Part shown: positions 9,648 through 16,764 of the stretch, one piece after another
How the letters are laid out: the number at the start of each line of letters is the position of its first letter
How positions within the stretch are numbered: position 1 is the first letter of the stretch
Assembly: GCA_023424095.1 (NCBI GenBank)
Contig: JAFAEG010000046.1
Location: 1 to 60,655 of the forward strand
DNA from: Pseudomonadota bacterium
GTDB lineage: Bacteria > Pseudomonadota > Alphaproteobacteria > Sphingomonadales > Sphingomonadaceae
Reading direction: 5' to 3'
Length of the DNA stretch: 60,655 nucleotides
Notes under the pieces: model-generated
The model's database searches: none
What the model saw: only the letters and a program-made list of their open reading frames with translations
Told to the model about the DNA's origin: nothing
Program-made: the position numbers and the translations under genes

Positions 9648-9680
9648 AATGTCCGCAATGGGTCGGAAGCGGACACTCGG
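9648..9680. repeat. Short inverted repeat (GTCCGC...GCGGAC type), copy 2
   Basis: AATGTCCGC and GCGGACACT flank AATGGGTCGGAA. This is the reverse orientation of copy 3 and lies just after the stop of the gene at 8929-9597. Confidence 0.65.
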
Positions 9681-9838
9681 ACAGCGATCCGGTTGAGCGT
9701 CCCGTTTCGCCGACATAGCGGCCAACAGCGGTCGGTCTGCTTACGGCCGAATCCGGCCGGTCGGCTCTGCGCCCGTTGCGTCCGCTCCGGGCCGTATTTG
9801 TCGAGCCGATAACCGGACGTTCGTTCAGCCAGCGCGGC

Positions 9839-9868
9839 TATGTCCGTTTTCGACCCATTGCGGACATG
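9839..9868. repeat. Short inverted repeat (GTCCGC...GCGGAC type), copy 3
   Basis: TATGTCCG and CGGACATG flank TTTTCGACCCATTG. It lies 25 bases before the gene at 9893 and shares the central CGACCC with copy 1. Confidence 0.65.
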
Positions 9869-9892
9869 CGCGCATCGTGAGACCCAACCCCG

Positions 9893-10507
9893 ATGCTAGT
9901 GATCGCCTTAGCCCTGTTTGCGGCGCAACAAGTTGCTCCGCCTTCTGCTGACTACGTTCCCGATACCGGGTGGCGCGATAACGAGTGGGGCCAAACCTTC
10001 TACGAAAGGTGGTTTGGAAATCAGCTACGCGCAATGCGCGAACCTGCACTTGCCAGCGTTACTGACCTCGGGGGTTTCCGCGACCGATTCCGATTGTTGG
10101 TTCTCCCTACTTTCGAACCGGCCTACGCTTATCGTGTAGATGTGCGGGAGGATGGCGCGGCCTCACTTCGATGGGTGCGATTGAATGGTCGCGGTGGCTA
10201 TGCTCCGGGAGCATTGGCGCGGCAGGGGACTCGCCAGCTTCGACGTGATGAGGTGAGCCAGTTTGGGCTTGCCCTTCGATCCGCTGAAATGGGCTCTCTC
10301 CAACGCCAAGAGCATGAGGGTATATCGGACAACCCCGATGGCTCTCAGAGCCTCACGATGTGTCTCGATGGCACAACCTACGTTTTCGAGCACCTTAGCT
10401 CGCAGGGCAGACTCTTTATCGTTCGAAGCTGCGGAATAGATGAGGAGCCACTAGATCGATTAGCGGAAGTGGTGTTCCGCCTTGGGTCCCGGCGGACCAT
10501 GAACTAG
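9893..10507 (+). CDS. Hypothetical exported protein of sphingomonad type
   Basis: The 204-residue protein begins with a short hydrophobic segment (MLVIALALFAAQQ) that may be a signal peptide. The mature part has strings I have seen in uncharacterised sphingomonad proteins: GWRDNEWGQTFYERWFGNQLRAMREP, GGFRDRFRLLVLPTFEPAYAYRVD, SLRWVRLNGRGGYAPG, and MCLDGTTYVFEHL followed by IVRSCGI. Cys residues in the last two segments could pair. The function is unknown. It is oriented like its two exported neighbours, with an inverted repeat just upstream. Confidence 0.68.
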   Translation: MLVIALALFAAQQVAPPSADYVPDTGWRDNEWGQTFYERWFGNQLRAMREPALASVTDLGGFRDRFRLLVLPTFEPAYAYRVDVREDGAASLRWVRLNGRGGYAPGALARQGTRQLRRDEVSQFGLALRSAEMGSLQRQEHEGISDNPDGSQSLTMCLDGTTYVFEHLSSQGRLFIVRSCGIDEEPLDRLAEVVFRLGSRRTMN

Positions 10508-10690
10508 GGTAATTAAACGTCCGCTTTCCACCCTCAGCGGACTTCGCTGATACAACTTGTGGCCTCGGCAAAACGAATGCCGCGGTGACAGCATAGTCGC
10601 CCACCCCCTCCTCGCGCCGGCTTCAGCTTGATCGTAGTTGAATGACACGTTACGGTTCGAGCGACCGTGCGTCCACAAGGGGCGGAGGGG

Positions 10691-10957
10691 ATGCCTGACT
10701 ATCGACTTTACCACCTGCAGGGTGGGCACGTGTTCAGGTTTGACCTGATCGCTGCAGGCGACGACCAAGAAGCAGTTGCCAACTCGAAAGAGCGGGTCGG
10801 TCCAGGCGGAGCCGAGCTTTGGCGCGGACCTCGCAAGGTCAGTGAGTTCCCTCCACCCCAAGCGAGGAGCGGCCGCGGCCAAAACGCTTCGCGTTCGATC
10901 GAAGGACGTCGGCCGGACGCAGAGGGCAAACACTGCCCAATTAAGCCACCCCACTGA
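10691..10957 (+). CDS. Small conserved hypothetical protein (MPDYRLYHL type)
   Basis: The first half (MPDYRLYHLQGGHVFRFDLIAAGDDQEAVANSKERVGPGGAELWRG) matches a widespread alphaproteobacterial small-protein family of about 55-65 residues that begins MPxYRLYxLD and ends in a WxGxRxV stretch. GGAGGGG directly upstream of the ATG at 10691 fixes the start. After PRKVSEFP the sequence becomes Arg/Ser/Pro-rich and unlike the family, so a frameshift may have removed the normal stop. The total is 88 residues. The function is unknown. Confidence 0.6.
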   Translation: MPDYRLYHLQGGHVFRFDLIAAGDDQEAVANSKERVGPGGAELWRGPRKVSEFPPPQARSGRGQNASRSIEGRRPDAEGKHCPIKPPH

Positions 10958-11052
10958 TTTGTACTATGTGCGTCATGTCGTGCGTTATCGCTACAGGCGC
11001 CGGTCGCCGATAGGCAGGCGTCGTGCTCCCGCTTGAACCGGAAGGAAGCGTA

Positions 11053-11727
11053 GTGGCCACGTCCATTTGCCAGCCCCTGTCACGATTCATTGAACGATTG
11101 CTCCGCCGGTCGGAACTTACCCGGAAGGAGCGCAACGCCATCCTCGATCTCAAGGGGCGGACATTACAATTCCAAGCGAACAGGACGATCGTGGCGCAGG
11201 GTCGCGAGGTCGATCATGTCTGCCTGATCGCAAACGGTCTCGCGGCGCGCTATGACCAGGTGAGATGCGGGCTGCGGCAGTCCGTGGCGCTGTATCTTCC
11301 CGGCGAGATGTGCGATCTGCATTCGGCGCCGTCGCCGGTCACCGGCTGGGGAATCCAAGCGTTAACTACCACGACCATTTTTCACATTGCGCACGCGGAC
11401 CTTCGGGATCTGGCCTCTGCTTACCCGGCCATTGCGACGGCCTTCTGGCGTGACACGGTCGCGGACGCGTCCGTGCTGGCCAAGTGGCTGGTTAATCTGG
11501 GTCGAAAGGATTCACGATCCCGGGCGGCGCATCTGTTGTGTGAATTAGGCATTCGGATGGAAGCGGCGGGGATCGGGACTCGCACGTCCTTTCCGCTTCA
11601 GCTCACGCAAGACCACCTGGCTGACTTTCTCGGCCTAACTCCCGTTCATACAAACCGGGTGCTGCGAGGACTTCGCGAGGAAGGGCTGGCAGAGATGAAG
11701 CACCGGCATGTCCGTATCCTCGACTGA
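11053..11727 (+). CDS. Crp/Fnr-family transcriptional regulator
   Basis: The 224-residue protein has an N-terminal cyclic-nucleotide-binding-type beta barrel (residues about 20-130, with GRTLQFQANRTIVAQGREVDHVCLIANGLA and YLPGEMCDLHS). A dimer helix and a C-terminal winged helix-turn-helix follow (LTQDHLADFLGLTPVHTNRVLRGLREEGL). No Fnr-type Cys cluster is present, so it does not look like an oxygen-sensing iron-sulfur protein; the ligand is unknown. I chose the GTG at 11053, which has GAAGGAAG just upstream and gives a family-like N-terminus; a GTG at 11023 would add 10 residues. Related sphingomonad proteins control stress or nutrient genes, but the targets are not known here. Confidence 0.92.
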   Translation: MATSICQPLSRFIERLLRRSELTRKERNAILDLKGRTLQFQANRTIVAQGREVDHVCLIANGLAARYDQVRCGLRQSVALYLPGEMCDLHSAPSPVTGWGIQALTTTTIFHIAHADLRDLASAYPAIATAFWRDTVADASVLAKWLVNLGRKDSRSRAAHLLCELGIRMEAAGIGTRTSFPLQLTQDHLADFLGLTPVHTNRVLRGLREEGLAEMKHRHVRILD

Positions 11728-11807
11728 AACGGGCTTGCCCGCGCTGGCGAATTCGATCCCGGCTATCTCTTGATCCGTAATCCCGGGGAAAGGCAAGCGG
11801 CCTGACC

Positions 11808-12047
11808 TTAGTCGGGAAGGCCCACCGCCTGGCCAAAAGTTACCGATCCGATCGGGCTGCCGGACGAGTCGGCGATTTCGATACGCTCGTCCAACGGCAA
11901 CCGACCCTCCAGAACGGCCGCGGCAAGCAATTCACGCGCAATGAGAATGGCGCGCTCATGGGCCGCTGCATCGCCGGGGAGAGGGACGGCCTCCTCGTCT
12001 ATGGTCTCTATGTCTCCGCCTCTAAGCTGGAAAAGATACCACTGCAT
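11808..12047 (-). CDS. DUF6894-like small protein
   Basis: The 79-residue protein resembles the short alphaproteobacterial DUF6894 family: an N-terminal strand MQWYLFQLRGGDIETIDEEAVPLP, a helix AAAHERAILIARELLAAAV, then LDERIEIADSSGSPIGSVTFGQAV. Members are small single-domain proteins of unknown function, often present in many copies per genome. The start at 12047 follows the family N-terminus; the frame stays open to 12170 but with non-homologous residues. It is convergent with the Crp-type regulator gene. Confidence 0.78.
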   Translation of the reverse strand: MQWYLFQLRGGDIETIDEEAVPLPGDAAAHERAILIARELLAAAVLEGRLPLDERIEIADSSGSPIGSVTFGQAVGLPD

Positions 12048-12200
12048 GGCGCTGGGGTTAGGTTCTCTCCGGTGCGGCGGGCCACAAGCTAGGTTAAGCA
12101 ATTGGCCGCATTTTCTGACGTTTCGGTCGATGCTTTTTGCGCCCGTTAAAGCGGTAGAAACGTATGCCAATCATTTTTGAGGTTCGAACGGAGCATGGTT

Positions 12201-12359
12201 ATGAACCGCAGGGTAACCAAAGCCGTCGCTCGCGCACAGCGAGAGGCCGAGGCCATCGAAGAGGGGACCAAGGACAAGGGTCCTGCCCCACGGGACGAGC
12301 TGCTCACCCCAACGCCCCGCGCGCTTGAACGCATGTGGAAGCGCATTCTGAGCGATTAG
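12201..12359 (+). CDS. Small hypothetical protein
   Basis: A 52-residue highly charged protein (MNRRVTKAVARAQREAEAIEE, then TPTPRALERMWKRILSD). GGAG lies seven bases before the ATG at 12201, which gives a better start than the ATGs at 12177 or 12195. It is predicted to be helical and soluble. I do not recognise it. The following 226 bases (12360-12585) hold nothing that I can support. Confidence 0.45.
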   Translation: MNRRVTKAVARAQREAEAIEEGTKDKGPAPRDELLTPTPRALERMWKRILSD

Positions 12360-12585
12360 CCAGAGGCCGGGCGTTGGCCGCTCAAACACTAGCCGAGGGC
12401 TTTCTCAGGGTCTCCAAAGGGCAGGAGTCGGGCGTCAGGAGTTGTGAGACGCGGTCGCTGTCGATAGCGAATTCTGCTCCCTCAGCTGCGGCGTTGGGAA
12501 GGCGAAGAGCGTCTACCTCGCCGGCGCCGACGTACTGCACCAAATGCATCCCTTCATTCCGTTGGACGGACAACATCCCTCGGGG

Positions 12586-13236
12586 TCAACGACACTTGGA
12601 ACTGCCGCGCTTCGACGCATCGCTCGCCCGCCGCCGCCTCGACGAATTCAGACTGCGTAAAGTGATCGACCAGCGAGGCCCCTCGATCGGGGCAATACTG
12701 TGCTCCCAATGAGTCCGTACATCGCCGCTCAAATGGTAAATTGAACGAGGCGCTAAATGAATGGTGGCGCGATCAAAGCCATCGAGCCTGCGCCGCCGCA
12801 AACGCATCGTCGCTGGATGGCCAAGCGAGATGCCGATGACATGGCCGAACTCTGGTCGGTCCCTATGCCAGCCGATACCGGCACCTGCATCGTAACGGGT
12901 GAGCAGAGCCTGCTCGATTACATCGGGTGCGAGCTGCGCGAACGCCGCCGCACGGTCGAGAATCGGGGATAGCCAGTCGGGGAAGACGGAGGCAGGGCCC
13001 AGCCTGCCGGTGGTGAAATCGTAGCCCCATCCGAAGGTGGCTGTCAGGCGCTTGGCTACCCACCCCTGAAACTGGAATGGTTCGAGCTCCTCGGCATTAA
13101 TGCTTGCGATCAGGTCTGCTTCTTCATCCGCACTCAGGAAGTCGCAAGCCAGCTCAAGCCCCGGAATATTGGAAGCGCTGGCCGACATGAGAGGCTGTCC
13201 TGGCCCAAAGAGGTCGGTCTGATGAGGCACCCACAT
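12586..13236 (-). CDS. alkB: Alpha-ketoglutarate-dependent dioxygenase, AlkB family
   Basis: The 216-residue protein is a 2OG-Fe(II) oxygenase that repairs alkylated bases (such as 1-methyladenine and 3-methylcytosine) by oxidative demethylation. The iron ligands are visible: His124 and Asp126 in GIGWHRDRPEF and His179 in HWEHSI. The 2-oxoglutarate Arg lies in the following PRWSITLRSL (R188 and R194). The N-terminus TDLFGPGQPL is usual for this subgroup. The C-terminus is an Arg/Ser-rich tail. The start ATG overlaps the stop of the upstream DksA-like gene (TGATG), so the two are translationally coupled. Confidence 0.95.
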   Translation of the reverse strand: MWVPHQTDLFGPGQPLMSASASNIPGLELACDFLSADEEADLIASINAEELEPFQFQGWVAKRLTATFGWGYDFTTGRLGPASVFPDWLSPILDRAAAFAQLAPDVIEQALLTRYDAGAGIGWHRDRPEFGHVIGISLGHPATMRLRRRRLDGFDRATIHLAPRSIYHLSGDVRTHWEHSIAPIEGPRWSITLRSLNSSRRRRASDASKRGSSKCR

Positions 13237-13502
13237 CAGCGAAGTTGGCTATCTTTGCTTCCGCGGCGGTTAATCGCGCCCGAAGCAACATAGCTACGAT
13301 CGCGCTCGCTCTGGCAGGTCACACAGGTGCGGGCGCCAGGCAGCGCCAGACGACGCTTCTCCGGAATATACTCCCCGCAAAATTCGCACTCGGCGAGCCC
13401 CTGTCCGCTTGGCATGCGAAGGCGGGCGGCCGCGAGGGCGTCCTTAATGCTATCTTCGATCTGATCCTGAACTGCGCCCTCAGGCGCCCAACCGTTGGCC
13501 AT
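13236..13502 (-). CDS. DksA/TraR-type C4 zinc-finger protein (YbiI-like)
   Basis: The 88-residue protein matches short DksA/TraR proteins of the YbiI group: MANGWAPEGAVQDQIEDSI, then the zinc finger CEFCGEYIPEKRRLALPGARTCVTCQ with Cys pairs CxxC and CxxC. Short TraR-like proteins can bind the RNA polymerase secondary channel, but this one lacks the long coiled coil of full DksA. It may tune transcription, and its coupling to alkB suggests a shared stress response. The stop overlaps the alkB start by one base. Confidence 0.9.
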   Translation of the reverse strand: MANGWAPEGAVQDQIEDSIKDALAAARLRMPSGQGLAECEFCGEYIPEKRRLALPGARTCVTCQSERDRSYVASGAINRRGSKDSQLR

Positions 13503-13764
13503 TTTGCACCTTGGCGAGCTAAATAGCTAAGAAAGATAGGGATTGTTCCCGGGCATTCCATCCGCGGGCGTGAATCTGCCTGCTAGGCCGTTGATCGCAT
13601 TAAGCGGGCGTCCGGATGGCCCAAGGACTAGGGTGTTCGCTGATAAACCATCGCGAAGCAGAGGCTGCCCATCCCCACATCAGACTGCTCGCACGTAAGG
13701 TCGCTGCGGCAAGCAGCAGGAACGCCGCGAAGCGCATGTACGGACATTGAGCCGCAGCTAAGCG

Positions 13765-14910
13765 CTAGCGCAGCAACCCGGCGCTTCGAAGCGCGTCTTC
13801 GATTGTCTGCTGGACGCTGCCGCCCGACGGCGCGCTTCCCTCGTAACGAGCTGGCTCGGGAGCTCGTTCGACCTTAGCGGGCTCTGACACTGGATCAGCG
13901 GCAACAGTGATCTGTCCGCCCGATGGGGTAACTTCTGGGCCAATCCCGAAGAAAGCGGCAATTCGGTCTGTCGAACTTAAGCCCACGTCCAGCATATGCG
14001 CTCGGGCCTGACCGGACTGACCTTCCCCAGTTCCCGGCATGAGGGGAGTGCCATGGGCCATATCCTGCACATCGAAGTGCTCGATCAACTCCTCGCCCTC
14101 ACGATCCAGCCACACCCGGCGGCGATGGCCATCGATCATCTCGACCCTGTCAGGCGCCGTCCCAAGCCCATGCAGCCCGGTCCACTGTTTCACCAGCGCC
14201 TCGGCATTGCTCGGTGCGACGATGCGGTCGGCGCTACCATGCCAGATCGAAAGGCGGGGCCATGGACCAGAATGGCCTGATCCGGCCCGAACTCGCGCGG
14301 CCAGAGCCTGCGCATCGCCCTGGCCCCGCCCGGCCATGCATTCAAATGCTTCCGAAAGATTGCTGGCGCAGGCGTATGGCATGCCTGCGATCACTGCCCC
14401 AGCCGCGAACACGTCGGGATAGGTCGCGAGCATGACCGAGGTCATCGCACCACCAGCCGACAAACCCGTTACGAAGACCCGATCCGGATCGATCGCCAGT
14501 TGCGCCTTCAAAGCATCGACCATGGCGGCGATCGATGCCGCCTCGCCGCGGTCGCGGACGGCGTCTGCACGCTGATACCAGTTAAAGCACAGGTTCGGAT
14601 TGTTTGCGCGTCTCTGCTCGGGATACAGGACAACAAAGCCGTGCCGGTTCGCCAGCCGCGACCAGCCCGAGCCGTGATCGTAGCTCGCGGCGTCCTGCGT
14701 ACAGCCGTGGAGCACAACCAGGAGCGGTGCCGGCTCGCCGCGGCGGACTGGGGCATGGAACAGCCCCCGCAGATTGCCGGGATTTGCAAATCCATTCAGC
14801 TCTTGGAGCGGACTGGTCGCCGTGTCTGGCCCAAGGTCTGGTGACGGATAAGCCGCAGCAAAAGTCTGGCGTCCGCGCTTTAGGCGGGAGAGTGTACGTG
14901 ACAGCGACAT
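13765..14910 (-). CDS. PHB-depolymerase-type esterase (alpha/beta hydrolase)
   Basis: The 381-residue protein belongs to the extracellular polyhydroxybutyrate depolymerase / feruloyl-esterase-like family. Motifs: LLVVLHGCTQDAASYDHGSGWSRLA (oxyanion region), PEQRRANNPNLCFNWYQ, the nucleophile elbow GLSAGG (Ser151), and PRLSIWHGSADRIVAPSN around the acid. The His is probably in DMAHGTPL. The N-terminus is basic, not a clear signal peptide, so its location is uncertain. A Pro/Ala-rich linker and a short C-terminal helix follow the domain. GGAGG precedes the ATG at 14910. It probably cleaves polyester or acyl esters; the true substrate is unknown. Confidence 0.88.
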   Translation of the reverse strand: MSLSRTLSRLKRGRQTFAAAYPSPDLGPDTATSPLQELNGFANPGNLRGLFHAPVRRGEPAPLLVVLHGCTQDAASYDHGSGWSRLANRHGFVVLYPEQRRANNPNLCFNWYQRADAVRDRGEAASIAAMVDALKAQLAIDPDRVFVTGLSAGGAMTSVMLATYPDVFAAGAVIAGMPYACASNLSEAFECMAGRGQGDAQALAARVRAGSGHSGPWPRLSIWHGSADRIVAPSNAEALVKQWTGLHGLGTAPDRVEMIDGHRRRVWLDREGEELIEHFDVQDMAHGTPLMPGTGEGQSGQARAHMLDVGLSSTDRIAAFFGIGPEVTPSGGQITVAADPVSEPAKVERAPEPARYEGSAPSGGSVQQTIEDALRSAGLLR

Positions 14911-15333
14911 CGGGCCTCCGGCAGAAGCCGCGTGGCTCCCGGTATTCGCTTACAACGATAGCGGAGGTTGATTAGTTGCTGCATCGCAGCATATTCTTGC
15001 GGGCCGTGACGGCGTTTTGTGACAGCTCTCGGCATTGGGGTCGCCGTGATGTGGGGTGCAGCGCTGAACGGGAAGCGGCGGGCCGGGATGCTGCCTCGGG
15101 GTACGATCATGGTCTTCCGGTGCTGCATTGATCTCTCAGCGGCGGTTGCTCGCACAGGGGCATTGCCGCCGAACTGCAGTGCCGGTTGAAGCGGCGGTCC
15201 GGTCTCGCTCGAGTCTCGCTTTCATAACGTCTGATATCGCACCTGCGCTCGTGCTTTAGCCGGACTGGCAAAAATCATGCGCTTGAGGGCCGCGATCGAG
15301 CGCTGGCCTTCGATACTGTGCTAGTCAACGTCG
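14911..15333. other. Intergenic region without a recognisable gene
   Basis: These 423 bases hold short open frames on both strands, but none has a family match or ribosome binding site that I can support. It lies between a minus-strand and a plus-strand gene and should contain their promoters. Confidence 0.5.
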
Positions 15334-15966
15334 ATGATTCAACAGGACGACTCGGGCGACGCTTCGTGGGCGATGTATGCGGCCGCGGCACCTGAAGCCC
15401 TTCTGGAAATGGCTAAGTGGTATGAAAAGCTGCCAGACCCCGAAGCTCAGCTTTGGATTCAGGCCAAGCAGGAAGAGTTGCTCCGGCGGCTTCAAGGATT
15501 ACTTGCAGGAGGCGAGTGGCTTTGCTCGGGGTTTCGACCGGGTGCCGCGCATCCACAGGAGATCCATGCCCGGTTGTGGCCGCTTCTCCGGATCATGCCG
15601 GGCACCAACGAGGCTTTGGACGAGGCGGGGATCGAAATTTTGGACGATGGGCGGCTAGCTTGGCGTCAGACGTCAGATAGCATCGGACCCTGGAAACATT
15701 TGGAATTCAGGCGAGCTGTTGCCTTCGAGACTGCCAAATACCCAGGCGAGCACGTCTCCAAAAAGTCTCAGCGACGACGACTTGCTGAATGGTTTGCCAC
15801 GAAAGTCTCCGCCAATGAATCGCCTCGCCGAGAGCAGGATTGGTACGAACTCGCTTGTGTTGAGGAATTCCACGGTGAGGTCTTTTCGAAGAACCTCTTT
15901 CGCGAGGAATGGCGCCGCCTGAAGCACCCTCATCCGCTGAAATTTGGCAGCCGACCACCCAGCTGA
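15334..15966 (+). CDS. Hypothetical protein
   Basis: The 210-residue protein is soluble, without a signal or membrane segment. Residues 15-55 are helical (AAAAPEALLEMAKWYEKLPDPEAQLWIQAKQEELLRRLQG), followed by GEWLCSGFRPGAAHP and a Trp-rich middle (LEILDDGRLAWRQTSD-like). The C-terminal half (SQRRRLAEWFATKV, WRRLKHPHP) is basic and might bind nucleic acid, but no known domain is evident. The codon pattern is less GC-biased than the flanking chromosome, as expected in an island. The position directly before a DNA-binding pair suggests it belongs to the right, defence-like half. Confidence 0.6.
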   Translation: MIQQDDSGDASWAMYAAAAPEALLEMAKWYEKLPDPEAQLWIQAKQEELLRRLQGLLAGGEWLCSGFRPGAAHPQEIHARLWPLLRIMPGTNEALDEAGIEILDDGRLAWRQTSDSIGPWKHLEFRRAVAFETAKYPGEHVSKKSQRRRLAEWFATKVSANESPRREQDWYELACVEEFHGEVFSKNLFREEWRRLKHPHPLKFGSRPPS

Positions 15967-16074
15967 CCGCCGGGAGAAGCCGCAGATTTATTTTCCTTCT
16001 CCTACTTTCTTTGGTGGCTTAACCGCTCGCAATCACCGCCATTGGTCGCTGCTCCATATCTGGAGTGCGCATCG

Positions 16075-16278
16075 ATGCCTTTTCCTACTACAACCAGTCC
16101 CAAGTTCCTTCTCACGAGCGAGCTCGCGGCAAGGTGGAAGCTCAGTCCTCGGACGCTGGAGCGCTGGAGGTATTGCCGTGTCGGACCGCAATTTGCGCGC
16201 GTCGGCGGACGCGTGATCTACGCGCTTGATGAGGTCGAGCGGTTCGAACGTTCTTGTAACGTGGATACATATCAGTGA
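16075..16278 (+). CDS. AlpA/excisionase-like helix-turn-helix protein
   Basis: The 67-residue protein has the MerR-like HTH of AlpA/excisionase proteins: FLLTSELAARWKLSPRTLERWRYCRVGPQFARVGGRVIYALDEVERFE. Such proteins bind att regions or regulate integrases in islands. A TGGAG about eight bases upstream supports the ATG at 16075. Its stop overlaps the GTG of the next gene (GTGA), so the pair is translationally coupled. It lies 13 kb from the integrase, which is unusual for an excisionase. Confidence 0.82.
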   Translation: MPFPTTTSPKFLLTSELAARWKLSPRTLERWRYCRVGPQFARVGGRVIYALDEVERFERSCNVDTYQ

Positions 16279-16586
16279 GCCCGCGGGCGCGGGAAGCAGC
16301 CGCCAAGGCGGCGGCTGGCGAACTGGGGGCTCTACGCTGGGCCCTGCTCCAAAAGAGCGATGACGCGGGCGCAAATCACACCCTGATCGTCATGTCACGC
16401 TTCGCCGATAAGAGTTGGGAGTGCTACCTTTCGATCCCCCGCATCGCCGAGGAGGTGGGCAGCAACGCGCGTACCATTCGACGCAAGATCAAGCATCTCG
16501 TGCAACGCGGTTATCTCCGAGAAGTGAGCGTTGAGTATCCCGACCGCAGGAGCAAGACGTATCGTTTGATCCTGCACTGTGAATAA
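16275..16586 (+). CDS. Winged-helix DNA-binding protein (replication-initiator-like HTH)
   Basis: The 103-residue protein holds a helix-turn-helix of the type found in RepA/DnaD-like and HTH_36 proteins: DKSWECYLSIPRIAEEVGSNARTIRRKIKHLVQRGYLREVSVEYPDRRSKTYRL. The N-terminus is Ala-rich. It starts at a GTG that overlaps the stop of the AlpA-like gene. Proteins like this occur as island regulators or as fragments of replication initiators; with only 103 residues, a regulatory role is more likely. A perfect hairpin follows 25 bases after the stop. Confidence 0.75.
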   Translation: MSPRAREAAAKAAAGELGALRWALLQKSDDAGANHTLIVMSRFADKSWECYLSIPRIAEEVGSNARTIRRKIKHLVQRGYLREVSVEYPDRRSKTYRLILHCE

Positions 16587-16611
16587 GCCTGTGGAGAAAC
16601 CGACTGCGCAT

Positions 16612-16645
16612 GGCCAAATTGTCATCCGGTGATGACAATTTGGCC
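16612..16645. terminator. Perfect 15-bp hairpin with T-rich tail
   Basis: GGCCAAATTGTCATC and GATGACAATTTGGCC pair over all 15 bases around a CGGT loop, followed by CTTCTTTTT. It ends the two-gene HTH operon, and could also serve as a protein-binding palindrome for the gene at 16765. A following A/T-rich stretch (16674-16700) may hold that gene's promoter. Confidence 0.75.
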
Positions 16646-16764
16646 CTTCTTTTTCGGACAGCCTGTCCACCAAAATATGTAAGGAAAATAAAACTGAATC
16701 TTCGAGCGCTTGCATTCGCGCTCGTTGATCGGAAAGGTCGCCAGCCTTTGGATTGGAGGGTTCG

